The notes under the pieces were generated by a model. That model searched no databases, was not told the origin of the DNA, and was given only the letters and a program-made list of their open reading frames with translations. A stretch of DNA of 56,198 bases from Rachicladosporium sp. CCFEE 5018 (Eukaryota > Ascomycota > Dothideomycetes > Cladosporiales > Cladosporiaceae), in assembly GCA_002077045.2 (NCBI GenBank), contig KZ111145.1, positions 945,115 through 1,001,312 of the forward strand, written 5' to 3'. Below are positions 1 through 9,679 of this stretch, in pieces. Both the position numbers and the translations under genes were made by a program. Position 1 is the stretch's first letter. Every line of letters starts with the position of its first letter.

Positions 1-770
1 GCACCCGCCAAATGAGCTCCTCGCCCTTCCAGTCTGCAGAGCTGCCGGGCTCCACGAGCGGTCCGTCACGCTATCGAGACATGCCCTTCGATCCACTGAA
101 TCCAGACCACGGCGCAGACGGCTCGAACGACACAGACAACGCGGTATTCAAGTCCGAGCCCGCGCTCAATCTCACCGCGTCAATCATGCCTTCACTCTTC
201 GCCAAAGCCCGTGAGCTGGCTATGAAGTTCGATAATGAGCTTGCTGAGAAGGACGCCGAGCTCGCAGAAGCTCAGCGCGTGGTAGATATGCGTCGTGCCG
301 AGCTCGAGCAGCTACGCAGACAAGCCGACAACCTGCGCATCCAGGAGCTCGAGCAGACAGCTGGAGGCGCGCAGACCGACGAGCATCTGATCGCGCAGCT
401 CGAGACTCTTGAAGCAGAATGCTTGTCCATTGTCGAAGAGGAGCAAAAGCAAGGTCTCGCCGCACAGCTCGCCACACCCGCGCCATCCGATCGCGCCATG
501 TCGCCTACTCGCAACTTCACTCCAGAGCAGATGCTCGAGACGCAGATCTCCTACGCACGGCAAGTGATTGAGCTGGCGAACCAACGCAAGGAGTTGGTGA
601 AGGTTGTGGTGAAGTCTATCTCCTTGGCTGGCGAGAACGACGGAAGGATTCGAGACTACAAGCGGCTTGTCACGAATGCGCTAGGCGTGGGAGAGGACGA
701 GGTCGAAGGGCTGCTGCCGGAGATAGTGGCTGAATTGGAGCAGGCTAGGGGGATGGAGGTCAGCACTTAG
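1..770 (+). CDS. C-terminal part of a probable Swi6/Cdc10/Mbp1-type MBF cell-cycle regulator (5' truncated)
   Basis: The reading frame is open from the window edge (codons from base 3) to TAG at 768-770, so the first internal Met at 12 is probably not the true start. The visible ~255 residues hold a low-complexity stretch, then a long charged coiled coil that starts near ALNLTASIMPSLFAKARELA and is rich in E/L/A/Q heptads. A second helix ends in the motif YKRLVTNALGVGEDEVEGLL. This layout resembles the region after the ankyrin repeats in the fungal Swi6/Cdc10/Mbp1 family, whose members heterodimerise through a C-terminal helical region ending in a similar Y-K/R-L-I..GV..D.VE..L block. Such proteins drive G1/S transcription in the nucleus. 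No ankyrin or APSES domain is in view. The family assignment is inference from the C-terminal pattern. An unrelated coiled-coil protein is possible. Confidence 0.55.
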   Translation, partial: TRQMSSSPFQSAELPGSTSGPSRYRDMPFDPLNPDHGADGSNDTDNAVFKSEPALNLTASIMPSLFAKARELAMKFDNELAEKDAELAEAQRVVDMRRAELEQLRRQADNLRIQELEQTAGGAQTDEHLIAQLETLEAECLSIVEEEQKQGLAAQLATPAPSDRAMSPTRNFTPEQMLETQISYARQVIELANQRKELVKVVVKSISLAGENDGRIRDYKRLVTNALGVGEDEVEGLLPEIVAELEQARGMEVST

Positions 771-1233
771 GCGGGCGGACACACCTTCCCACTCTGGCGG
801 GCGAGCGTCTTAGTAGTCGAGCGGCATCCGGAGTGCTTCCGGAATCAACCACGTCCTTTGCCAAGGAGTGAGGATACGGTTCACTGGAAGGTTGTGTACA
901 CCAACTCAGGTTGAGCTTTGCGTGGTAGCGAATGAGAGCATTCACTCCTGATCCCCTATCGCATTACATCACGTGAAACGATAATGGTAAGTTATGTCAC
1001 GACCTTGGAAGGGTGAGGCGCAGTTGGATGCACTATTGCGGTCGATGGCAAGTACGAGCGACCGCCTGGCGTGCCTGCTCTCGCGGTGCATCATGATGGC
1101 AGGAGCATCAATAGTCATGGCTTCGCTCTCGGCGCCTGCTCCCTTTCTCTCGATTCACTTTCACAACACTCAGCCCCCCTATCTCGCTGTCAAGATCCCA
1201 CTTCATACTGCAGACTGATCAAACACCACCAAT
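771..1233. other. intergenic, no gene seen
   Basis: No reading frame with recognisable protein character. It contains the 3' flank of the coiled-coil gene and the presumed promoter of the interrupted locus at 1234. Confidence 0.5.
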
Positions 1234-1935
1234 ATGGCTGTCAAGCCCTCCCATCTCCCGCCCGGAGAACGCCAGGCGCCCCCACGAAACCGAAGCGCGG
1301 GTTCTCGACCGACGTACTCAGTACGCCCAAGTCTCGATGTCCTCTCGACGAGGAGATGCATTGGATCGGTAATCGTTGCATGCACTCTGCGAAGCTGAGA
1401 TTCCAGCTAATAGCTCACTTTAAAAGGTGTCTTCGTCGCTGCTCTACTCATCGCGATGCTGAGCCTCATCGGAATCCAAAGCTGGATGCACTGGAAGAAG
1501 AACCAGCCTCACAGCCATCCCTTTCTCCTGAACCTCAGCCTTCACGACACGGTGCGAGAGTGTGCCTAAGCCGCCAACCCCGACATGAATGTGCTCGTCG
1601 GCGCCACCCACTCCTGCGTACGCTTCGACACTCCCGCGACAGGCGTAGGCTTCACCTGGATCCCGCACCACGACATCCAAGATTCGAGAGACTTTGGGTT
1701 CTGCTCGCTGCGACTGTACGCGGACGACGATTGTCGTAGAGAGTCCAGAGTTATCAGCAACATTGCGAGTCATGGAAAGGAAACGTACTGGGGCGGCCAA
1801 TTCGAGGCCTACGTGCGGAGCGCGAAGCTGGAGTGTGAGAGGGAGTGGGTGGCGACTGAGTGCGAGAAGGCTAATGGGATGAAGGAGAGAATGCAAAATT
1901 CGTGTGGCCTCGGGACAGCATGCAAGCGAGCATAG
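1234..1935 (+). pseudogene. interrupted small single-pass membrane or secreted protein locus
   Basis: Not recognised. A possible first exon runs from ATG 1234 to 1368. A GT at 1369 and an AG at 1413 would leave the frame unchanged (45-nt intron, short; borders uncertain). The next frame gives one hydrophobic helix, VFVAALLIAMLSLIGIQSWM, followed by a basic-polar stretch, as in a type II signal anchor. The frame is then stopped by a single TAA at 1567-1569. It reopens at once in the same frame and runs to TAG 1933-1935 with a Cys-containing tail (about eight Cys, motif GVGFTWIPHHDIQD). The clean frame on both sides of the stop suggests a recent nonsense change, or an intron I cannot place. Either decayed gene or mis-modelled gene. 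Confidence 0.35.
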
Positions 1936-2141
1936 ATCTCTTGGTTTCGCAAGGTCTGATCAATTCCTGGGCTGTGATGGGGAGTGATACTGTGGCACGC
2001 GCTGTCAGGATGTGTTCGGACTGACCTAGCAGAGAGCGTAAGCAGCGGAAGGTGTATGACGCTAAGGGAGGCGAAGAGCATTAATCGGAGGCAGGGTGAG
2101 TCTACACGATAGGCAGAAGTGCTAGGGTAGGTATGAATGGC

Positions 2142-3366
2142 TCAATGCAAGAACCAACTCGGTACCTCTGGTCCCCACACCGCCAGACTCTCGTCCCCAG
2201 CACTACCCCACCCTACCGGCGTGTCCCCGTTCACAAGATCACCATCCGCGTAGTGCTCAATCATATTTCCGGTCGTGTCCCACCCTATCAACAAGTCAGC
2301 ACAGATCCACTCCAAGCTTCCGAGCAGACGACCTACAATAGTCAAACAGCTGACTCCCCAGGATATGCCTCCCAATCCCCCAGACACTCGTATACCCCTT
2401 CCCAGCCAACCACTGATGCCCCAAATGCTGAGTATCATAATCATGCACCTCAAAGCTACAATGATGCACATGCGCCGTCTTATTCCCACTCATGAAGAAC
2501 GTATGATGATCCACCGGATCCGCGCCCCGATCAATGTGCAAGAACGCCGCAACATCTTTCGTCGCTTTCCCGCTTGCGCCTTTACTCGCCTCGTCTGGGA
2601 GAGGAATGTACAAGAAGTCTGTGGGCGCGAGGTTGAAGTTTTGCGTGTACCATTGCAGTTGCTTGGGGAAGTCTAGCACGCAGAGGCCGTAGTGGCCGAG
2701 TTTGTGGACAGCTGCTGGGCCGGGGGTGAAGCGGTTGAACTTTCGGACGCGGGGTTTGTCTTCTGGGGATTCGAAGTTGTAGATTACCTTTTGAGGGTAC
2801 TCGCTCTTCTCTACTGGTGTTTGGCCGTAGAGCAAGTTTATCAGGAAGCCTTCGGGGTCCTGCAGTATCACTAGCTTCCCACCTCCTGGTGCGTCGCTGA
2901 GATCCTCGATCTTCCCTGCGCCAGGTATCCGCGAGGCTTTCTCGAGCTCGGCTTCGGACTCGACCTCGAAGGTGCCGCCGAGGAACTTCTTCTCGCCTTT
3001 CACAGCGTAGTAGACGTATTGATCCGGCCCGTAGCCTCGGTACCAGATCTCTGTTTCTGTCCGTTTCGCAATGTGCATGCCGAAGTCTCGGAGGAAGGTT
3101 GTGATCTCCTCGAGGTCGGGATGCTGATAGCGCATATGCGCTAGCTTGACGATCTGGACGCGGGCGGAAGGGTCGATGTTGGATTTCTTGTACCATGTTG
3201 CCAGAGGTTCGGACTCGTCGCCGATTGCCTCCTTGTCCGGTATCGATGCGCCGGCATTGGGGCGCAGATCTACTGTAGTCTTGCTCCCATCTGCGCCGGT
3301 AATGGTGACTGGCCTGTCCTGGCCGTGCTGCGCGGCAGTGCCGTTGGATGGAGAGGTGTCAGCCAT
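2142..3366 (-). CDS. extradiol (VOC-fold) ring-cleavage dioxygenase-like protein, two exons
   Basis: Exon 1 is 3366-2337 and exon 2 is 2284-2142. The 52-nt intron (2336-2285) has donor GTAGGT, branch CTGAC and acceptor ATAG. The spliced product is 390 aa. It has two glyoxalase/extradiol modules: an N-terminal one around residues 66-185 and a C-terminal catalytic one around 219-360. The usual 2-His-1-carboxylate iron site is visible as His225 (HKLGHYGLCV), His301/302 (HVHHCSFEV) and Glu353 (NMIEHYADGD). The motif GRHILGSQLFDYWWD spans the splice, and Glu353 lies in exon 2, so the unspliced frame loses the metal-binding Glu. Members of this group cleave catechol-type aromatics. The substrate here is unknown. 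Only the first 148 bases lie inside the visible part of the duplication. Likely cytosolic (no leader seen). Confidence 0.85.
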
Positions 3367-3826
3367 TGTCGAGGATACTTTCGTCGCACGCCTGACTTTG
3401 TGTTGAACAGAAGCCTGACAATATCTCGAGCGATGCCATACTGAACCGCGAAGATGCTTTGGTCATCCATGTTAGGCTCAGCCCCGCCGAAGTGAGGTCG
3501 GCAGCGGACGTGGATCGGCAGTTGAAGTCACTCCACAACGTCCACACGGAGCTACGCCAAGATGAACCTTATGGAAGGTTTTCCTTCATCATTACATGGC
3601 AGAGCAGAAACTACCCGATCTTAACGGCGAAGCCGGGAGGACGACAGAATGATATGCAGCTCAAAGATCGTTTACATTGCATCGCTGCAGACTATGTACG
3701 AGACCAAGAGGAAAGCTTCAAGAGCTCTGAATGTCTGTCGCCCTGCTACGCATTGATGCGTCCACCCAGATCGCTGGAGTCAACTTCGTGCCATCGTATT
3801 TCATCCCGAAGACTACCAGTCTCCGT

Positions 3827-4174
3827 TCACAAGTCCTTCCCGGTCGTCTGCGTCAGCCCGTCCTTGTCCTTCGACCCTCTCGCCACGGCGTCATTCGGGA
3901 TGCCACCCTCGAGTGCCTCACGACCAACACCCTGACCCTGCACATTCGTGCTGTATGAGTTGCCGTCCACGCGTGCTGCGCTCTCGCCTGTAGCAGGTCC
4001 GCGAAGTGCGTCGTTGCCGTATGAGAAGGATGTGTCGCTCACGCCGCCAGAGCCGACGTTGGTGGCGGTGCCATCCGCGGAGTTGAAGTCGGACTTGGCT
4101 GGTGGGGCGTCTGGGAGAGGGAGGTTGCTGCGGCGCTCCTCGATGACGTCGGCTTTGCTTTGTTTATCGGACAT
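3827..4174 (-). CDS. small conserved disordered protein, copy 1
   Basis: 115 aa with no fold signature. It begins MSDKQSKADVIEERRSNLPL and is rich in Ser, Gly, Asp and Asn; it ends TTGKDL. The start is fixed by the copy at 14766-14419, which has the same length and start, is about 90% identical at protein level by eye, and keeps the frame throughout. That conservation, with the DNA around it more divergent, argues it is translated. It resembles the short hydrophilic, unstructured proteins common in Pezizomycotina genomes. The function is unknown. It is transcribed in the same direction as the dioxygenase, about 460 bp upstream of that gene's start. Confidence 0.7.
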   Translation of the reverse strand: MSDKQSKADVIEERRSNLPLPDAPPAKSDFNSADGTATNVGSGGVSDTSFSYGNDALRGPATGESAARVDGNSYSTNVQGQGVGREALEGGIPNDAVARGSKDKDGLTQTTGKDL

Positions 4175-4993
4175 GGTGATGGCGAGTTTGCGGCTGATTG
4201 GTTGTTATATGTGGTAGTCCCGTGCAAGAAAGTTGGTGGCGGCCGTCTGATTGTGATTTCGCCCGAAAAGAAGAGATTTTGATGGATAGAAGAAGAAGAA
4301 TGAAGCTCGAGCACTACTTTCGTCTTGCCATGCCAGTCGCGAGAAACACTCTCACCTCATGACGTTTTCTTGACGTGCTTCTTACAGTACGATGTGATGA
4401 TGATCACGGATGCGGGTCGATTTTCCTTTCAGCGATTTCGATTCGGCGATGGGATCCCTACGGCGGTCTCGCAAAATCGGCCTCAAGGATTGTTGCATCT
4501 CAAACGAGTGTGGCCAGTGCAATTGAACAGGTATCATCTGACTTTCACACCTTCGAAAGAAGAGAGTCTTGTATATAAGTTACATGTAATGTTAGTTATT
4601 TGCAAAAGCGGAAAGGCTCCGTGGTTGCGTGGCTCCTTTTTCGAAGACTCACTTCGACAATCGAATATGCATCGAGCATCAACCCGACAACGCGAGCCTT
4701 GTGTCTCCTGTCATACCACATGTAGCTGACGTTGAAAAGCAGTGGTCCGAATGCGAACGCAATGTCAGACTGGAACTCGAAGATTGGAATGCTGATTGTA
4801 AGGCTCTAGGTTGGTCAATTAGAGAGCAACGGCAGGGGTCGGCGTCTGTGTCACATCGAGGTGAGCGGCATACGATCACGCGAGTGACGGCTGCGCCTCT
4901 AATGGAATAACACAAACGTCCATCTCCGTCATATCTTGCATCTCTAAGTCTTGTAAGCTTGATTTTCTCTTGCTCGACCGACCGCCAGATTAA
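4175..4993. other. divergent promoter region between small protein and Ada-like gene
   Basis: No gene seen. It separates two divergent genes. A TATATAAG-like string lies at about 4571-4578 and is not preserved in copy 2. CT-rich tracts lie just before the Ada-like ATG. Confidence 0.45.
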
Positions 4994-5941
4994 ATGCAGG
5001 CCTTCAACACACCCTCATCTCGCTGGCAAGCAGTCGTAGCTCGCGACCCTACTGCAGACGGTCATTTCGTGTACTGCGTTCGCACCACAGGCATTTACTG
5101 TCGGCCAATATGCAAAGCTCGCTGCGCACGAAGGGCGAATGTAGAATTCCACATCAACGCCAGTGCCGCAGAAGCAGCCGGCTTCAGAGCATGCAAACGA
5201 TGCCAACCGCATCTGCTAAGCTACACACCCGAGATTGACAAGATTGCGAAAGCCATCGAGGCCATTGATGGCCTTACTCCCGATCAGCCTCTTCCGTCGC
5301 TTGAATACCTGGCACGTTGCGCCGGCCTGACGAAGCATCACTTCCATCGCAGCTTTAAGCGCGCGATGGGTGTCACTCCACGAGAATATCTGCTACTCAG
5401 GAGGAATACTGCCAGCAGTAGCGATGTACACCAGGCTTCAAGCATGGAGTCGTCTTCGGTGAGCACGCCATGGTCACTGCCCGGAGGACTCGATGGCACG
5501 TATACACCTGAAGCTCCAGGCGCTTCCGGCGAAGAAACGATCACGGATTGGCTGAACATTCTCGGTCAAGGGCCCAATACTCACGCTCCGCCCGAGTATC
5601 CTGACGGCTTCAAGCTCGATGCGCGGCGATCCGTCAGCGTCTACTATGCTATACGCCAAACAACACTAGGTCTACTCTCGATTGCATTTGTCAACGGCCA
5701 TGTGTGCAAACTCGAGCTATGCGACTCAGTCAGTGACGCTATCATCGAGCTCGAGAGCAGATTCGCACCGCCTGCATTTGCGCTTGTATGTCTCGATGGG
5801 AACTATTCTGGTATCGTCGAAAAGCTCGCCCCACTCAACATCAGAGCAGACGAACTTGTCGAGGCAATGGAGCGACCTAGCGGAAGGATGGTGTACATTC
5901 CACAAGCTCTCTCTGGTGCGCCTTTCGCGTTAGAGGTGTGA
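4994..5941 (+). CDS. Ada-like methyl-phosphotriester sensor/regulator without the MGMT active site, copy 1
   Basis: 315 aa, intronless. Residues 1-75 match the bacterial Ada N-terminal zinc domain: RWQAVVARDPTADGHFVYCV, then GIYCRPIC (Cys36, Cys40) and FRACKRCQP (Cys67, Cys70). In Ada these four Cys bind Zn, and one accepts a methyl from a DNA phosphotriester. Residues ~80-135 form one AraC-type helix-turn-helix (LEYLARCAGLTKHHFHRSFK..GVTPREY). The second HTH of bacterial Ada is not seen. Residues ~210-310 resemble the N-terminal half of an MGMT domain (YAIRQTTLGLLSIAF), but the PCHR alkyl-acceptor motif is absent. Expected to be nuclear: alkylation-damage sensing or transcription control, not O6-methylguanine repair. 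The architecture suggests ancient bacterial ancestry (inference). Confidence 0.9.
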   Translation: MQAFNTPSSRWQAVVARDPTADGHFVYCVRTTGIYCRPICKARCARRANVEFHINASAAEAAGFRACKRCQPHLLSYTPEIDKIAKAIEAIDGLTPDQPLPSLEYLARCAGLTKHHFHRSFKRAMGVTPREYLLLRRNTASSSDVHQASSMESSSVSTPWSLPGGLDGTYTPEAPGASGEETITDWLNILGQGPNTHAPPEYPDGFKLDARRSVSVYYAIRQTTLGLLSIAFVNGHVCKLELCDSVSDAIIELESRFAPPAFALVCLDGNYSGIVEKLAPLNIRADELVEAMERPSGRMVYIPQALSGAPFALEV

Positions 5942-6394
5942 ACTTGAGGCAACTCACAGAGCCGCCGAGGATCTTCACGAGGTGTGCAGCACGAGAGCTG
6001 GCCGGGCGATGCACTCATTCGCGCTCGCTGACTACAAACAAAGGTAAATGTTAAGGTTGTCCGTAGCAATACATTGATCGCTTCTGCTTCTCGACCTGTC
6101 GTACTGAGGGACATGTCTCCACGGGACTGACTGCGGTAGTGGCTCGCTAGTCTGCTGCGCCTCTGTGACGTGGTCACTTGAGAGCGTGACACGAGGTCGT
6201 ACTAGCCCTTCCACGGCAAAGTATGCTCGTTTGTCCCCGCTTCGAATGGAATATTGAAGCACGGAAGCGTCTGATCATCCAAAGAGGTGGCGATGTGGGA
6301 AATAAGGAGCACGCAAACCTACTCGATTAGGCTGTCTACCTCCTTATCTCTTTAATCCAACCGCAATGGTATCTAATCACCACAGCTATCCAAC
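5942..6394. other. intergenic between convergent genes
   Basis: 3' flanks of the Ada-like gene and the flavin-reductase-like pseudogene. No gene seen. Confidence 0.5.
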
Positions 6395-7065
6395 TCACGA
6401 TCTCCGCTCCTCGGCCGGCAATCTATACAACTCCTCCTCAATAAGCGCCAACTTCGACTCCGCCAGCCGACCCGACTTCAACCCATACATATGCTGGAAG
6501 CTCATGATCATTGGGTTCCACGCGTCGGGATCGATTCTGTTGGCATGACACGGCAGCCTCAAAGTATCCACGACATGTGTGCGGAGGACTCGGACCTCAC
6601 AAGCCATGATGAAGCCCTTCGCCTCGTCGGGCAGATCACTCATCATCTCATGCACGCCCTCTAGCTCCCCTTCCATCTGCACAGGACATTCTTGTATTCG
6701 CGGCGGAGCAATGAGCTCCGATGCTTGTGGCGTCAGGCAGCGGCGGCGAATTTGTCTTTCGTGTAGCGATATCCGAGGGCGACTTTCCAGTCGGGTATCA
6801 CGATCGTGCCGGTCGTGCGAGCGAGGGCGTTGAGCGCTGCCATCTGGTCGTCGGAGGCGAGATTGAGAACGCACTGCTTCGTGCGGAGGAGATTGGCGGT
6901 TGTTTGTGACGTTTGCGCGAGGCCGAGCATGCAGCGGTTGCCGAGCCACCATGCTGAAGACATTGGGGCGATGTTGGGGGTGCCGTCTTCGTTCAATGTT
7001 GTGATAAGGATGACGGGCGTGCCCCAGTAGTGGATCGCTGGGCTGATGACTGAGTGGGTGGCCAT
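6395..7065 (-). pseudogene. flavin reductase-like FMN-binding protein, copy 1, frameshifted
   Basis: The intact paralogue is at 17550-16879 (223 aa). Here the frame starts identically (THSVISPAIHYWGTPVILIT) and covers the FMN-binding split-barrel core, but it ends after YTKDKFAAAA at 6733. One C present in copy 2 (caggCcagcgg) is missing near 6736-6738. The rest of the protein continues in another frame to 6395 with its ending still recognisable (LYRLPAEERRS). The first 110 residues might still be made, but the C-terminal half would be lost. A sequencing or assembly error in a single base is the main alternative. Confidence 0.8.
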
Positions 7066-7780
7066 CGTGAATCTGTGTCGAAGGAGCTCGCGTAGTGTGG
7101 TTGGTCTCGTTGGAAGTCGCGTGGTGGTCAGTAGAAGTACAGTGAGGGCGAGCGAGTCTTATACTGCGCGCCTCACGTTATGGTTGAATGTGAGGATCAT
7201 TATCCGACATCTCCGAAAATGAGCGGTGTCGCTTCTCATAGTCACTCTGCAATCATTGGAATGATGATTTCCACTGCCATACTTCGTTAGTTCGACAGCA
7301 ACGAATGTCCCGGGACTGCGATGCAGCGGCTGGGTCATCTTCAGGCACAATGCGCTCATTTCGTCTCGCATGAACAGTGCCCCAAAGGTGTATTCAGAGC
7401 ATGTCCATTGGTACTATCCGCAGCATGCTTGCTGTGGCATTGATACACTAGCCATGATCTGCCTGTCTAGCAATGTATAAGCTATAGCTGACTCACGTGG
7501 GCCTGAATTGTCGCCTTACCGATGCGAATCCGGATGCGCTCACTCAGCCTCATGTTGAGATACCATCCACCATCTAGCATCGCCCGGAAAGATCGCCGTG
7601 CGCTTGACTCCCGACCACGAAACCCGAACGCCAGTGCGGACTGCTCTCGATATTCTCTACTCGATGTACGGCACATTTAGTTGCGAAGAGATTAGTGGAG
7701 TCCTCCTCCGGGTTGATGCACGAGGTACGACCCACCCGCGAATCCCCGTGTCCGTCCACTGCCTACATCTGCGACCTGCC
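7066..7780. other. intergenic, no gene seen
   Basis: 715 bp between the flavin-reductase-like start and the 3' end of the first F-box gene. Only short shadow frames. The corresponding region in copy 2 (17551-18195) is only partly similar. Confidence 0.5.
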
Positions 7781-8671
7781 TCAACGACGACCTGCACAAC
7801 GTGCCCGGCGCTCTCCTTCTTTATTGAATGGCTCAAGTATTGGGTCATCGTCGCGGAGAGAAATTGGAGCGTCAAACGTTACATTGCTCTCAAACCAGTA
7901 ATCTCCCCACTCAGCATTTGCACCGTCACTGCTCTGTGATCCGTCTTGTTCCTCGCCAGATCTTGCACCGTCACACATTCGACTGACGACATGCAACTCT
8001 TTCCTAAGTTCAAGTATATCCCTGACGGTGATCCCAGTACTTGACTTGATGGTCTTGCCCATATTACGATGGGCAATGGACCTGGGATAGAGGCAGGGAC
8101 ATTCCGCTCTCCCTGTGACCGTGTAGATAGGCGGCTGACACACAAGCATAGCCAAAGTCCGACTCTCTGAACTAGGTGTTGTATACTCCCGACTTGTATC
8201 GGCCTCGAAGCAGACCCTGTACGAAGGCGGAACTGTCTCGACACCATTGCGTCTGTTCGGGTAGGTCGTGAGAGTGAAGGGAAAATCAAATATCCAATCG
8301 ACTTTCTCCAACGATGTGAAGAACATTTTATCATCGGCTTGCAAGAAGGAGTTCTGTCTCAAGCGTTTCGACTGCTGTACTGCAGATGAGAAAGCCAGGT
8401 CGATCTCGGTGATATACAGGAGCATCTTAGGTTCGAAATAGATGAGGATTCGCTCGAGCAGTTCCGGCTTGCGCAAGACATCATGCGGAGCAGCAGCGCG
8501 CTTTTTGCAAGCAGCTAGGTACCGCGCGATGCTCTGAGCAGCATCTCGAGCCTGCTGTAGCTCTGCATGAAGCTGCGGAAATTCGTGTGCTGTTAGTGTA
8601 CGTTGTCCGATCAAGTTCAGACTCGTGTGCAGTCTCTCGCAGTCTTCCAGGATCGCTTTTAGGGTGGACAT
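7781..8671 (-). CDS. F-box-like protein of the local cluster (copy-1 member 1)
   Basis: I place the start at Met 8671 (MSTLKAILEDCERLHTSLNL), because the other cluster members begin at an equivalent helix. The frame is open upstream to 8815 only across the repeated promoter segment. 296 aa. An N-terminal helix (~1-60) is followed by an F-box-type block, LRKPELLERILIYFEPKMLL..S.AVQQSKRLRQNSFL (residues ~65-115). The C-terminal half has the family motifs LAMLVCQPPIYTVTG and APISLRDDDPILEP. F-box proteins normally recruit substrates to SCF ubiquitin ligases, and the C-terminal half would be the substrate part. It is only distantly similar to the copy-2 gene at 18196-19110, so the two are not simple duplicates. 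Fragments of neighbouring paralogues lie on both sides. Confidence 0.7.
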   Translation of the reverse strand: MSTLKAILEDCERLHTSLNLIGQRTLTAHEFPQLHAELQQARDAAQSIARYLAACKKRAAAPHDVLRKPELLERILIYFEPKMLLYITEIDLAFSSAVQQSKRLRQNSFLQADDKMFFTSLEKVDWIFDFPFTLTTYPNRRNGVETVPPSYRVCFEADTSREYTTPSSESRTLAMLVCQPPIYTVTGRAECPCLYPRSIAHRNMGKTIKSSTGITVRDILELRKELHVVSRMCDGARSGEEQDGSQSSDGANAEWGDYWFESNVTFDAPISLRDDDPILEPFNKEGERRARCAGRR

Positions 8672-8749
8672 GATCAGAGATGAAGAAGCCTTCGCATGAA
8701 TACACTCGATGTGAACTGGTCGTAGCGGACAGTGTGGTATACCCAAGTC

Positions 8750-8870
8750 GTACGCAGCAGTCACTGGTGAACACCAGATCTTTCCAAATGTCCGTGCGGT
8801 GGTCCTGTGTAACACACATGCTCATTGTTGTCCGGTCGTGCACGCTCAAGACGTTCCCTACGGTCTAGGC
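8750..8870. repeat. F-box upstream repeat, unit 1
   Basis: About 120 bp, clearly related to 9312-9432 and 20065-20180. Shared landmarks are a tcac[ct]ggt core, a cggtcct / gatgctgtgttacaca core and [at]gctca/gttg just after. It lies upstream of the F-box gene starting at 8671 and also encodes the abnormal tail of the next F-box frame. Confidence 0.6.
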
Positions 8871-9231
8871 GGCTCTCAGGGGCTCTCGGATCCCCCTCTA
8901 AGAAGAGCCTCCGCCGCGAGCGGATTGACTGCTCTATCACGGTCGAGAAACTCTGGCGGACTCTAGCTGCCTTTCGCAGATCGCAGAGCTCGAGAAAAAA
9001 TAGCACATTCTCGAGGAGCTCTGGTGTTGACACGACATCATTGCATGCCACAGCTCGTTTCGCGCGGTCACTCAAATAGCGGACGATGTTCTGTGCAGCG
9101 CTTCGGGCCACTTGCAATTCTGCAATCAGTTCACTGGAGGTGTTCTGAGACGTCAGTACCAGGTCCTGGGTTCGGGTCAGGCTCGCACGTATTGTTTCGA
9201 AGTCTTCCAGGTTCACGTCCACATCAGGCAT
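8761..9231 (-). CDS. C-terminally truncated F-box-like protein (copy-1 member 2)
   Basis: Start at Met 9231 (MPDVDVNLEDFETIRASLTR), matching the start of the paralogue at 19983. 156 aa. The N-terminal helix (EDFETIRASL..TQDLVL) and the F-box block (VVSTPELLENVLFFLELCDL..QSIRSRRRLFLEGDP) are intact. The ~150-residue substrate part of this family is missing: right after RLFLEGDP the frame enters the upstream repeat of the neighbouring gene and ends with an unrelated basic tail. It looks like a deletion fusion. It may be a pseudogene, or may encode an F-box-only decoy. Truncation at the same residue in the gene at 20512-19976 is notable. Confidence 0.55.
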   Translation of the reverse strand: MPDVDVNLEDFETIRASLTRTQDLVLTSQNTSSELIAELQVARSAAQNIVRYLSDRAKRAVACNDVVSTPELLENVLFFLELCDLRKAARVRQSFSTVIEQSIRSRRRLFLEGDPRAPESRLDRRERLERARPDNNEHVCYTGPPHGHLERSGVHQ

Positions 9232-9311
9232 GATTCGATGGGAAGGCCACTCTCCATATGGCGCTTGCTCCGAGCTGACTGTGGGAATCGAGTATACTTG
9301 TAGTATCTCAA

Positions 9312-9432
9312 AAACGTAGGCAGCAATCACCGGTCAATGTCAGAACGTCGTCGCACGGTCCTTGCACTGATGCTGTGTTACACAAACGCTCATCGCTGCC
9401 TAGACATGCGCCTAGGATCTTGAACGTTGATC
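9312..9432. repeat. F-box upstream repeat, unit 2
   Basis: Contains gatgctgtgttacacaaacg and flanking sequence shared with 8750-8870 and 20065-20180. It sits immediately upstream of the F-box frame starting at 9231. Confidence 0.6.
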
Positions 9433-9679
9433 AGCACCTGCGGTCACTCGCGCCAGGCATGCTGAGTTCGGATTTTGCTAAAGGCGTGCGAAGGCTTAGC
9501 GGAGAATGGGCCAAATACACTGTCGGAATTGGCTTACCAGCGCTGGAGGCTGCCGTGGTAAGAGTGCGGACAGACGCACCCACGAGTGGTGCGCTCATGC
9601 TGTCTCATGAGTCTGCATCAGCATCGAGCAGCTTGCTCTCATTTCATCGCTCGCCTCTTCTTCGACACTAACCGCAGTC

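Noticed and set aside
1444..1896. 150-codon minus-strand frame over the interrupted locus
   Set aside because: No domain. The plus strand has a membrane helix and Cys pattern that better explain coding potential.
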